Under the pieces are notes generated by a model. That model ran no database searches, was not told the origin of the DNA, and was given only the letters and a program-made list of their open reading frames with translations. A program made the translations under genes and the position numbers. From Tateyamaria sp. ANG-S1 (GTDB lineage: Bacteria > Pseudomonadota > Alphaproteobacteria > Rhodobacterales > Rhodobacteraceae), in contig NZ_JWLL01000023.1 of the NCBI RefSeq assembly GCF_000814025.1, positions 1 through 64,000 of the forward strand: a DNA stretch of 64,000 nt, given 5' to 3'. Below, piece by piece: positions 9,166 to 16,674 of the stretch. Numbering within the stretch: the stretch's first letter is position 1; each line of letters opens with the position of its first letter.

Positions 9166-10123
9166 GGCGCATCTCCGGGGCCAGCGCCGCACCCGGCTCG
9201 GACGCAGGCTCATGAAAGGTGATGCCGGTGACGTCCGGGGAAATTACCGTGCCGCGCGCGCCGGCGACCATGGCACTCAGATCACACAAGGCCCCAATGG
9301 CAGCAGGCTTGCCCGTGGCGCGCACGAACTGACAGGCCGCCGCCACCTTCGGCCCAATGGACCCGGCGGCAAAGGCATGGCGCTCCAGCGCATCGGGTGC
9401 CGCCGTCTTGACCGCACGCTGATCGGCCGTGCCCCAGTCCAGACAGACGGCATCGGCACCGGTCGCGGCCAGAAACAGGTCCGCCCCAACCTCCCGCGCG
9501 ATCAGGGCGGCTGCGAAATCCTTGTCGATCAACGCATCGACACAGACCAGATCGCCCGCATCGTTATAAGCAGTCGGCACCCCGCCCCCGCCCGCGCACA
9601 GAACGATCGTTCCCTGCTCGACCAGCCACTCCAGCGGGCGCTTCTGGAAAATCCGGCGCGGCACCGGCGTTGCCACCACACGCCGCCAGCCACCGCCATC
9701 GGCACGCATCTGCCAGCCCGTGCGCACCGCGATCCGCTCCGCCTCCGCCCTGTCATAGACGGGGCCGACACAGTGCATCGGGGTGTCAAAGGCCGGGTCA
9801 TCCGGATCAACCTCGATCATGGGCACAAGGGTCGCAATCGGCGTGTCAAAGGGCAGCCAATTGCCCAGCTCCTGCTCCAACATGTAGCCGATGAGGCTAT
9901 CGGTCTGCGTGCCCATCACCTCTGCCGATGGCCCGGCCTGCCCCTGCAACGCCAGAACGCCGGGCTGCGGCCCATCGCCATGGGTGACAACCACCTGATG
10001 CTCGAGCGCAAGCTTGGCCAGGGCCTTGGCCGCACTCACCAAATTGGCCCTGTGGGCGTCGCGGGACACATCCGGCCCCTGCGGCAACAGGGCCGCAGAC
10101 CCCAAGGCCGTCACAATCCGCAT
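9155..10123 (-). CDS. arcC: Carbamate kinase
   Basis: 322 aa, amino-acid-kinase fold. Carbamate kinase catalyses the reversible reaction ATP + carbamate = ADP + carbamoyl phosphate and usually yields ATP in arginine-deiminase or allantoin catabolism. Motifs: [10 protein letters not shown] near residue 46, a Pro/Arg/Ile segment around 150, CAGGGGVP near 172 and [15 protein letters not shown] near 190 with the conserved Asp-Lys-Asp. Neither arcA (arginine deiminase) nor arcB (ornithine carbamoyltransferase) is nearby. It instead leads the V-ATPase operon, so the ATP it makes could support the pump, or it may simply be co-transcribed. The ATG at 10123 follows a G-rich ribosome site and overlaps a small upstream frame as ATGA. 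Confidence 0.92.
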   Translation of the reverse strand: MRIVTALGSAALLPQGPDVSRDAHRANLVSAAKALAKLALEHQVVVTHGDGPQPGVLALQGQAGPSAEVMGTQTDSLIGYMLEQELGNWLPFDTPIATLVPMIEVDPDDPAFDTPMHCVGPVYDRAEAERIAVRTGWQMRADGGGWRRVVATPVPRRIFQKRPLEWLVEQGTIVLCAGGGGVPTAYNDAGDLVCVDALIDKDFAAALIAREVGADLFLAATGADAVCLDWGTADQRAVKTAAPDALERHAFAAGSIGPKVAAACQFVRATGKPAAIGALCDLSAMVAGARGTVISPDVTGITFHEPASEPGAALAPEMRHGT

Positions 10124-10230
10124 CAGAAAACCCCCCCTGCCCTGCCCGCACCAGGCAGGCTGCAGGCGCACGCACCCAGCGGCACAGTCAGGACAAACAG
10201 CATGGTATGATCACCACTCGGAAGCTTCAT
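10123..10230 (-). CDS. Possible 35-codon upstream frame coupled to arcC
   Basis: A short frame starting ATG at 10230 (or 10203) ends with a TGA that overlaps the arcC start as ATGA. Its sequence contains MLFVLTVPLGAC, which resembles a lipoprotein signal and lipobox, followed by a short Gly/Pro tail. It could be a small lipoprotein, a leader peptide that couples translation, or chance. No ribosome site stands out and no family is recognised. Confidence 0.2.
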   Translation of the reverse strand: MKLPSGDHTMLFVLTVPLGACACSLPGAGRAGGVF

Positions 10231-10627
10231 ATTCACCCGGTCAACGGCCTGGCAGGAGCGCTTGGCACGGCAGATCCTGACGCGCACTCTAGGCATGGCG
10301 CGCAAGGGCGGCTTGACCTGCATCAACTCGGTGCGCGTTCTCTGAGAAGTTGCCGCTGCGTCACCTATCGGCGCACACCGCCACAACCCCGCGCCATGAC
10401 AGATGCCCGACCACCCCACACCTGCATCGGCGGAAATTTTCCGGCGCTCAGTCCCCAACTTGCTGGGATGCAGGTACCCGCTATAGTTGAACCAGAAAAC
10501 ATGCTTAAGCCATTGCTGGGGGGCAGAATTTGGTCATGCACAAGGTCCGCGCGGCAGAACGACGCCGCAAATCGAAACGTTCTGAAACATCTGCAAGAAC
10601 GGACATTCTGCGCATGGGCGGACTGCA
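10231..10627. other. Divergent intergenic region, no gene seen
   Basis: About 400 bp between the minus-strand arcC/V-ATPase operon and the plus-strand lipoprotein gene; it must hold both promoters. No convincing operator palindrome or coding frame was found. Confidence 0.5.
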
Positions 10628-11305
10628 ATGACCACGGCACAGCACAGCGCGTATATGCGCACCGCCCAAACACATAACCGCACCATATCACGGGTCGCAC
10701 GGCTGGCTTTGGTCGGCCTCTGCGCCCTTGCCCTGTCGGCATGCGAACGGAAATGGGAAACAAGCTACAATCAAAACCCCACGCCCGAACAATCGGCGGC
10801 CTGGCGGTTGAATGCAGTGTCGGTCGATGTGCCGCGAACACTGACCGTATCCGAGGCTGACAACTTCTCCGCCGCCGATGGGGACATCGTCTGGCGGGGC
10901 GAGCCGCCCGGTGACCGCTACATTCAGGTGCAACGCATCATGCAGGAAGCGGTCGAAACCGGTGCAGCCACGCTGTCCAGCCACGGGCGGCCCGTCAATG
11001 TGAACGTGACGGTGAACCAGTTTCACGCGCTCACGGAAATGGCACGCGCGCGGCTGACCGTATCCGGCGTGCACAATATCAATTTCGATATTGCGGTCGT
11101 CGATGCGCGCACAGGTGCCGTGCTGGCGTCAGAGGCGGGGGTCTCTGCCGACCTCGTCGCCTTCAGCGGACAGGACGCGGTACGCGCCGAAGCCGCCGGG
11201 CAAAGCCAGCGCGTCCGCATCGTCTCGCATGTGTCCAACGTGGTTGCAGGTTGGCTTGGGACGGGACCGGATGTGCGCCAGACCTTTTCGCGGATCGGCA
11301 CCTAA
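10628..11305 (+). CDS. Putative lipoprotein, DUF6778-like
   Basis: 225 aa (216 from the alternative ATG at 10655). A lipoprotein signal lies at about residues 22-39: VARLALVGLCALALSAC, with Cys as the lipid-anchored residue. The mature part has a beta-rich pattern including VNVNVTVNQFHALTEMARAR and INFDIAVVDARTGAVLASE, as in envelope proteins of unknown function common in roseobacters; I recall these as DUF6778 but cannot confirm it. It lies 87 bp upstream of a polysaccharide export lipoprotein in the same direction, suggesting a joint envelope role. The start is uncertain because 10628 gives an unusually long pre-signal segment and neither ATG has a strong ribosome site. Confidence 0.65.
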   Translation: MTTAQHSAYMRTAQTHNRTISRVARLALVGLCALALSACERKWETSYNQNPTPEQSAAWRLNAVSVDVPRTLTVSEADNFSAADGDIVWRGEPPGDRYIQVQRIMQEAVETGAATLSSHGRPVNVNVTVNQFHALTEMARARLTVSGVHNINFDIAVVDARTGAVLASEAGVSADLVAFSGQDAVRAEAAGQSQRVRIVSHVSNVVAGWLGTGPDVRQTFSRIGT

Positions 11306-11392
11306 AGCAGCGCAGCGGGCCCGTCATCAGCACGCCCGCCCGCAAGAACGAAAAGACATTGGGGGAACCGCCGGCACTTTCTTCGGCGCAGT

Positions 11393-12526
11393 ATGAATAG
11401 AACAACGATGATCAAAAAGACGCTTATTTTCATAATGCTATTCAGCATCCTCGCCTCATGCGGCCTGCCGCGGCCCGGACCCAACGCGCGTGAAATCCTC
11501 GCCTCTGCCCAGGTATTGAACGCCGAAGTTCTCGCCGTTCCCGTCAATGCCGACGTCGCACGTTTTGCGGGCCCCGAGGATCTCAGCGCGCGCACCGGCT
11601 TTCCAAACAGCTTTCTAGCCCGCGACCGCATCGATGCCGAACTGATCTATTCCGGTGATCTGCTGAACGTCACGATCTGGGAAAACATCGATGACGGCCT
11701 CTTTGGCGCGATCGAGGGGCCGTCGGTCCTGACCGAAGTGCCGGTCGACGACCAGGGGGCCGTGTTCATCCCCTATGCCGGTCGGGTACAGGCTGCGGGA
11801 CGCACGATAGAACAATTGCGGCTTGATCTGGTCGAAGAAATATCGGCCCAGACCGTGGACCCACAGATCATGGTGGCCAGAATACCCGGCAATGGCGCCA
11901 CCGTCACCGTACTGGGCAGCATTGCCGCCCAGGGTGTCTATCCCATTGATCGTTCTGCCCGCACGCTGCGGGCGATGCTGGCCAAGGCGGGTGGGTTCAC
12001 AGACGAATCCGAATTGACCGAAGTGCTGGTGCAGCGCGGCCATGTCTCCGGCAGCATCTGGCTGGACGATCTGCTGGCGCAACCACAGTTTGACATCGCA
12101 CTGATGCCCGGTGATCAGATCACCGTCCGGCAGGACCGCCGCGCCTTTACCGCCATTGGCGCGGTGTCGGGTCAGTCGCTGGTCGAATTCCCCAAGCCGA
12201 CCATCAACCTGATAGAAGCGCTTGGCCTGGTCGGCGGGCTGGACCCAAGGTCGGGCTACCCCGACAGCGTGTTCATCCTGCGGGCAGAAACACCCACACG
12301 GTTGCAACAATTGGGCGGGGCCGCCTATTCCGGTCAACGCCAGGCCATCTATGCCTTTGATCTCACAGAACCTTCCGGTCTGTTTTTCGGCGAACAGTTC
12401 AATATCCGGGACGGCGATATCCTCTACGCCGCCGAGGCACCCTATACACAGTTCCAGAAAGCCCTATCCGCCATCACCGGTGTCGCAAGCCCGGTTTCCG
12501 GGTTGAACGATACGTTTTCAAACTAA
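11393..12526 (+). CDS. Wza-type polysaccharide export lipoprotein
   Basis: 377 aa. A signal peptide with lipobox (SILASC, Cys about residue 23) is followed by the export domain: YSGDLLNVTIWEN near 84 and PVDDQGAVFIPYAGRVQAAG near 117 are the hallmark Poly_export motifs, then two SLBB-like ligand-binding repeats (VTVLGSIAAQGVYPI and FTAIGAVSGQSLVEF). Such proteins form the outer-membrane channel for capsule or exopolysaccharide. No inner-membrane co-polymerase (Wzc) or glycosyltransferase lies nearby within the window, so the partners must be encoded elsewhere. The ATG at 11393 has no clear ribosome site; ATG 11408 is an alternative. Confidence 0.9.
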   Translation: MNRTTMIKKTLIFIMLFSILASCGLPRPGPNAREILASAQVLNAEVLAVPVNADVARFAGPEDLSARTGFPNSFLARDRIDAELIYSGDLLNVTIWENIDDGLFGAIEGPSVLTEVPVDDQGAVFIPYAGRVQAAGRTIEQLRLDLVEEISAQTVDPQIMVARIPGNGATVTVLGSIAAQGVYPIDRSARTLRAMLAKAGGFTDESELTEVLVQRGHVSGSIWLDDLLAQPQFDIALMPGDQITVRQDRRAFTAIGAVSGQSLVEFPKPTINLIEALGLVGGLDPRSGYPDSVFILRAETPTRLQQLGGAAYSGQRQAIYAFDLTEPSGLFFGEQFNIRDGDILYAAEAPYTQFQKALSAITGVASPVSGLNDTFSN

Positions 12527-12627
12527 GCGATCGTCGCAGGTTTACAGGGTGCGGTTACTCCAAGTGACCGCGCCCCTCACGCTTGGCTTGTGCCAAAAAA
12601 CACCGACACAACAACATCTTGAAAATA

Positions 12628-12691
12628 TCGGTACATCGGGAACACAAAACTCGGTATAACGGGAACACGTTAGATTCGGTACATCGGGAAC
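12628..12691 (+). repeat. Iteron array upstream of rep (three direct copies)
   Basis: Three direct copies of TCGGTACATCGGGAACAC or close variants start at 12628, 12651 and 12676, spaced 23-25 bp, about two helical turns. The third ends 5 bp before the rep GTG start. They match the array behind the gene (13771-13877). The layout fits initiator binding sites that also let the initiator repress its own gene. Confidence 0.9.
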
Positions 12692-12695
12692 GGAC

Positions 12696-13769
12696 GTGTC
12701 AGACAAACAAGTGGACCTCTTCCTCGACCAACTCGCCGACGCGCCCGTTAAGGACGAGCGTGCGCTGATGGAGTTTCCGTTTTTCTCCCTGCAAAAACGC
12801 CCCCGTATGACGCCCTTCATCTTCGATGATGGCGTGGTGAAGATCGAGATCCAGCCGGGTCACAAGGGCATCGCCACCATCTGGGACAAGGACATCCTAA
12901 TCTACCTAACCTCGCTCGTGAACGAACGCATCGAAAACGGCCGCTTCGACGCGGATGCGACCAGTTCCGTTCAGGATCGCACGATCACCTTCTCCGCCTA
13001 TGATTTCCTAAAGGTCACGGGCCGCAGTTCCGGCAAACGCGCCTACGAGCTGTTCCTCGACGCCCTCGACCGCCTCCGCTCCACCAACATCCTCACAAAC
13101 ATCACCGCAGGCGACGAACGCGAACGCCGCGGCTTCGGCTGGATCGAGGATTGGCGCGTCATCGAACGCACCAACCGCCGCGGGCAAAAGGTTATGGGCG
13201 CCGTCGAAGTCACCATGAACCGCTGGATGTTCAACGCCATCGTCAAGGACCGGCGCGTCCTGACCATCAACCGCGATTACTTCCGTCTGTCCAAGGGGTT
13301 AGAGCGCCGCCTCTACGAGCTTGCCCGCAAACATGTAGGCCGCCAGCCCGAATGGTACATCGGCATCAAGCGGCTCGCCGAGAAATGCGGCTCCATCGAC
13401 ACTGAACGCAAATTCAAATTCCGCATCAACGAGATTTGCGAGGCAGGCACGATCCCCGACTACCACGTCCAGATCGTCGATCCCGCCTCCGTCTCCACCC
13501 CGTTCAAGCCCAAGGGAAAACAAGCCCTCGTCCGCTTCCAGCCGAAATTCGAGGACCAAAGCGTTCCCGATGTACCGAACGCCGCGGCGCTGGACGTCGC
13601 CCACTCGGTGCTCACAGACATCAAGCACGCAAACCCCGAATACGACATCCAGTACATCCTGAATGCGTGGCAAGAATGGGCCGCGAAAAAGGACGAACCG
13701 GTCAAAAACCCCAACGCCGCCTTCCGCGCCTTCGCCAAAAAGTACATCGAAGCCAACCCAATCTGGTGA
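12696..13769 (+). CDS. repA: Plasmid replication initiator RepA (RPA family)
   Basis: 357-aa initiator of the replication initiator protein A family found on Rhodobacteraceae plasmids. Family-like segments: LMEFPFFSLQKRPRM (about residues 24-38), a winged-helix region with TFSAYDFLKVTGRSSGKRAY (about 95-115), and RDYFRLSKGLERRLYELARK in the second winged helix (about 196-216). It would bind the iterons on both sides and open the origin. The GTG start at 12696 is the earliest in frame and lies just after the third iteron, implying autoregulation. One inverted iteron is embedded in its own coding sequence (13563-13580, encoding VPDVPN). An Ala/Lys-rich tail ends the protein. Confidence 0.93.
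   Translation: MSDKQVDLFLDQLADAPVKDERALMEFPFFSLQKRPRMTPFIFDDGVVKIEIQPGHKGIATIWDKDILIYLTSLVNERIENGRFDADATSSVQDRTITFSAYDFLKVTGRSSGKRAYELFLDALDRLRSTNILTNITAGDERERRGFGWIEDWRVIERTNRRGQKVMGAVEVTMNRWMFNAIVKDRRVLTINRDYFRLSKGLERRLYELARKHVGRQPEWYIGIKRLAEKCGSIDTERKFKFRINEICEAGTIPDYHVQIVDPASVSTPFKPKGKQALVRFQPKFEDQSVPDVPNAAALDVAHSVLTDIKHANPEYDIQYILNAWQEWAAKKDEPVKNPNAAFRAFAKKYIEANPIW
13563..13580 (-). repeat. Inverted iteron inside the rep coding sequence
   Basis: GTTCCCGATGTACCGAAC is the exact reverse complement of GTTCGGTACATCGGGAAC, the iteron core. It sits in frame and encodes VPDVPN in the C-terminal part of the initiator. Opposite orientation to the two arrays. Confidence 0.85.
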
Positions 13770-13770
13770 C

Positions 13771-13877
13771 TCGGTACTTCGGGAACACTCTATCGGTACA
13801 TCAGGAACAGGCGCTTCGGTACATCAAGAACACAAGTTCGGTACAACGGGAACGCATCCTCGGTACATCAGGAACGG
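13771..13877 (+). repeat. Iteron array downstream of rep (five direct copies)
   Basis: Five direct copies begin at 13771, 13793, 13816, 13838 and 13860, with 22-23 bp periodicity. Consensus TCGGTACATCRGGAACAC; single changes include ACTTCGGG (first) and ACAACGGG (fourth). The array starts 2 bp after the rep stop codon and runs into an AT-richer stretch, the expected layout of an iteron-controlled origin. Confidence 0.93.
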
Positions 13878-14181
13878 CGACAAAACCCAACACCCTGATA
13901 TCCCAACATCTTTCCCCTGCCCTAACGCAATAACAAACCTAACCATATTTCTAACAGAAATAACTAGAAACCAAGCAATACCGCCTCTCCCCAACCCTAT
14001 TTTCCTTAGAAAACAGCACCTCTTTGCCACCAAAAGCGTTCCCGAAGTACCGATAACGCCTCCAAACCCCATCCTCACAACAACATGGCAAATATCCGCC
14101 GATCCCGTCGGCTGTCTCACGCTTGTGATGCTGCACCCGCATTCATACCTGCGACGAGGATAAGCAGCCGGAGGGGCGCAG
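13878..14181. other. AT-richer origin-proximal region
   Basis: No gene seen. The segment 13890-14035 is clearly AT-richer than its surroundings (runs such as AACCATATTTCTAACAGAAA) and adjoins the iteron array, so it is the best candidate for the duplex-unwinding element. It also carries an inverted iteron (14038-14057) and, at its right end, the phaC ribosome site region. Confidence 0.55.
14038..14057 (-). repeat. Isolated inverted iteron
   Basis: GTTCCCGAAGTACCGATAAC is the complement of an iteron of the ACTTCGGG type. It lies about 160 bp beyond the five-copy array, across the AT-rich stretch, in opposite orientation. Such outlying inverted copies can serve in handcuffing or copy control; that role is inferred. 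Confidence 0.75.
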
Positions 14182-15897
14182 ATGAAGGACTTCGAAACCA
14201 AAGAAACCGCACCGCCCGAACATCACCCTCTGCGCAAAACCCTCTCGACCCTCACAGGCGGCGTTTCTCCCATGGCGGCCACCAACATGTGGACCGATTG
14301 GGCCCTCCACCTCGCCACCGCCCCCAACAAGCAGCTCGACCTCGCCCGCCAGGCCCAGCAGAACTGGACCAACTGGCTCGCCTTCCTGGCCAAGGGCTGC
14401 CCCTCAGACCCCGACGAGCAACCCGCACAGCCCAAACCCACCGACCGCCGCTTTAAAAACCCAGCCTGGAACACACCGCCCTACTCCGCCTGGGCCCAAG
14501 CCTTCCTGCTCACCGAACAATGGGTCGACAACGCCACCTCCAACATCCCCGGCCTCACCCGCGAACACGACGCGGCCATGACCTTTCTCGCCCGCCAGAT
14601 GCTCGACGCAGCCGCCCCGGGCAACTTTCTCGCAACCAACCCCGAAGCGCTCAAACGCACCGCCGAAACCGGCGGCCAGAACCTGATCGAAGGGGCGTTT
14701 CACGCCTTCGCAGATACACAAACCGCCCTCAAACGCACCCGGACCAAGCCCACCAAGCTGGTTGGCCAGGATGTGGCCGTCACCCCGGGCAAGGTCGTCT
14801 TCCGCAACCACCTGATGGAACTGATCCAGTACGCGCCGGCGACAGACACGGTACATCGGGAACCGATCCTGATCGTGCCCGCGTGGATCATGAAATACTA
14901 CATCCTTGACCTCAGCCCCGACAATTCGATGATCCGTTACCTGACCGAACAGGGCTTCACCGTCTTCGCAATCTCTTGGCGCAACCCCGGCCCCGAGGAC
15001 GCGGACGTAGGGATGCGCGACTACCTGCAACAAGGCCCGATGACGGCCCTCGACCACATCTGCGCGACCACCGGCACGGACAAGGTCCACGCCACCGGCT
15101 ACTGCCTCGGCGGCACGCTCCTGTCGATCGCCGCCGCCCAGATGGCCCGCGATGGGGACAAACGGCTCGCCAGCCTCACCCTCCTCGCGGCGCAAACCGA
15201 TTTTACGGAAGCCGGCGAACTGATGCTTTTCATCAATGAAAGCCAGATTTCCGTGCTCGAAGACGTGATGGCCGAACAAGGCTGCCTTGAGGCCGGCCAG
15301 ATGATGAGCGCCTTCCAGATGCTGCGTTCAAACGACCTGATCTGGTCGCGGATGATCCGCCGCTACCTCATGGGCCAGCCAGATGCCGAAATGAACGACC
15401 TCATGTCGTGGAACGCCGACAGCACCCGCATGCCCGCGCGGATGCACTCCGAATACCTGCGCCAGATGTTCCTGAACAACGATCTCGCCACCGGGCGCTA
15501 CCACGTGGGTGGGCGCGCCGTGTCCCTGCGCGACATCCGCGCGCCGATCTTTGCCGTGGGCACCGAAACCGACCACATTGCGCCTTGGAAATCCGTGTTC
15601 AAGATCCACGATCTGGCCCGCTCGGATGTCACCTTCACCCTTACCAATGGTGGCCACAACGCCGGTGTCGTCTCCAAACCCGGCCACAACCGGCGACACC
15701 ATCGCATCCACACCATCCGCAACGATGAAAACACGCTCACGCCCGAAGATTGGTTCGACACGGCCCCGCTGTACCAAGGCAGCTGGTGGCCCGCATGGTC
15801 CGCATGGCTCGCCGACCGCGCAGGCGACAAAACCACACCCCCCAAAATGCCCGGCGCGCTGGAGGACGCACCGGGCACCTATGTCAAAATGGAGTAG
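14182..15897 (+). CDS. phaC: Polyhydroxyalkanoate synthase (class I PhaC)
   Basis: 571 aa; polymerises (R)-3-hydroxyacyl-CoA into storage polyester. The lipase-like box GYCLGG places the nucleophile at Cys308. GTETDHIAPW supplies the catalytic Asp and NGGHNAGVV the catalytic His. Length and the N-terminal PhaC domain fit class I enzymes. No phaA, phaB, phasin or phaR gene is adjacent; instead fabI, a MaoC-Pta fusion and ackA follow closely (3 bp to fabI). The ATG at 14182 follows GGAGGGGCGCAG. An iteron-like sequence occurs in its coding region (14847-14863). Confidence 0.96.
   Translation: MKDFETKETAPPEHHPLRKTLSTLTGGVSPMAATNMWTDWALHLATAPNKQLDLARQAQQNWTNWLAFLAKGCPSDPDEQPAQPKPTDRRFKNPAWNTPPYSAWAQAFLLTEQWVDNATSNIPGLTREHDAAMTFLARQMLDAAAPGNFLATNPEALKRTAETGGQNLIEGAFHAFADTQTALKRTRTKPTKLVGQDVAVTPGKVVFRNHLMELIQYAPATDTVHREPILIVPAWIMKYYILDLSPDNSMIRYLTEQGFTVFAISWRNPGPEDADVGMRDYLQQGPMTALDHICATTGTDKVHATGYCLGGTLLSIAAAQMARDGDKRLASLTLLAAQTDFTEAGELMLFINESQISVLEDVMAEQGCLEAGQMMSAFQMLRSNDLIWSRMIRRYLMGQPDAEMNDLMSWNADSTRMPARMHSEYLRQMFLNNDLATGRYHVGGRAVSLRDIRAPIFAVGTETDHIAPWKSVFKIHDLARSDVTFTLTNGGHNAGVVSKPGHNRRHHRIHTIRNDENTLTPEDWFDTAPLYQGSWWPAWSAWLADRAGDKTTPPKMPGALEDAPGTYVKME
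14847..14863 (+). repeat. Iteron-like sequence within phaC
   Basis: ACGGTACATCGGGAACC at 14848-14863 keeps the iteron core GGTACATCGGGAAC in direct orientation, about 1 kb beyond the array. In frame it encodes TVHREP. Either a functional outlying initiator site or chance; the 14-base exact core makes chance unlikely in this short distance. Confidence 0.6.
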
Positions 15898-15900
15898 GCC

Positions 15901-16674
15901 ATGTTGCCAAAATCCCGGCTTCTCGCCGGTAAAAAGGGGCTCGTCGTCGGCGTCGCCAACGACCAGTCCATCGCCGCAGGCTGTGCGCGTGCGTTTCAAC
16001 TCTCCGGCGCCGATCTGGCCCTGACCTACCAGACTGAAAAATCGCGTAAATTCGTGGAACCGGTGGCGCAGGCCGTGGGGGCAGACATCTTCCTGCCCCT
16101 CGACGTCACCGACGACGCGCAGACAGACGCGATCTTCGAGGAAATCCAAGCGCGCTGGGGACGGCTCGACTTCCTGCTGCACTCCATCGCCTTTTGTCCG
16201 CGCGAAGACTTGCATGGCCGCGTCGTGGACTGCTCCAAGGACGGCTTCGGCATTGCGATGGACATTTCCGTCCACTCGCTGATCCGTCTCGCAAAACGCG
16301 CCGAACCTCTGATGGCGGATGGCGGCACCATCCTCACCGTGTCCTATCACGGCGCGGAAAAGGTCGTGGACAATTACAACATCATGGGCCCAGTCAAGGC
16401 AGCACTTGAGGCGACAACACGCTATCTCGCTGTAGAGTTAGGGTCGAAAAACATCCGCGTGAACGCTATGTCGCCCGGCCCGCTGCAAACCCGCGCAGCC
16501 TCCGGCATTGACCATTTCGACGCCCTGATCGACGACGCCCGCACACGCGCCCCACTCAGCCAGCTGACAACGATAGACGAGGTTGGCGCCATGGCTGCCT
16601 GCCTGGTCTCCGACCTCGCCCGCTCCGTCACCGGAAACACTGCTTACATCGACGGAGGACACCATGTCGTCTGA
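15901..16674 (+). CDS. fabI: Enoyl-ACP reductase FabI
   Basis: 257-aa short-chain dehydrogenase-like enoyl-[ACP] reductase (NADH), the last step of the fatty-acid elongation cycle. The GVANDQSIA start of the cofactor site and the FabI-type pattern Tyr149, Tyr159 and Lys166 (YNIMGPVK) distinguish it from ordinary SDRs. SPGPLQTRAASGI near 200 is also characteristic. It begins 3 bp after phaC and its last bases overlap the start of the MaoC-Pta gene, so it is part of one operon. A chromosomal housekeeping copy probably exists, and this one may serve a side pathway. Confidence 0.93.
   Translation: MLPKSRLLAGKKGLVVGVANDQSIAAGCARAFQLSGADLALTYQTEKSRKFVEPVAQAVGADIFLPLDVTDDAQTDAIFEEIQARWGRLDFLLHSIAFCPREDLHGRVVDCSKDGFGIAMDISVHSLIRLAKRAEPLMADGGTILTVSYHGAEKVVDNYNIMGPVKAALEATTRYLAVELGSKNIRVNAMSPGPLQTRAASGIDHFDALIDDARTRAPLSQLTTIDEVGAMAACLVSDLARSVTGNTAYIDGGHHVV

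Noticed and set aside
5422-10210. Long plus-strand open frames opposite the V-ATPase operon
   Set aside because: They are mirror frames of GC-rich genes: rich in Arg, Pro and His, without ribosome sites or family resemblance.
13354-13363. GGTACATCGG inside rep, a possible further iteron
   Set aside because: Only ten bases match and the GGGAAC part is missing; it encodes the conserved WYIGIK segment of the initiator.
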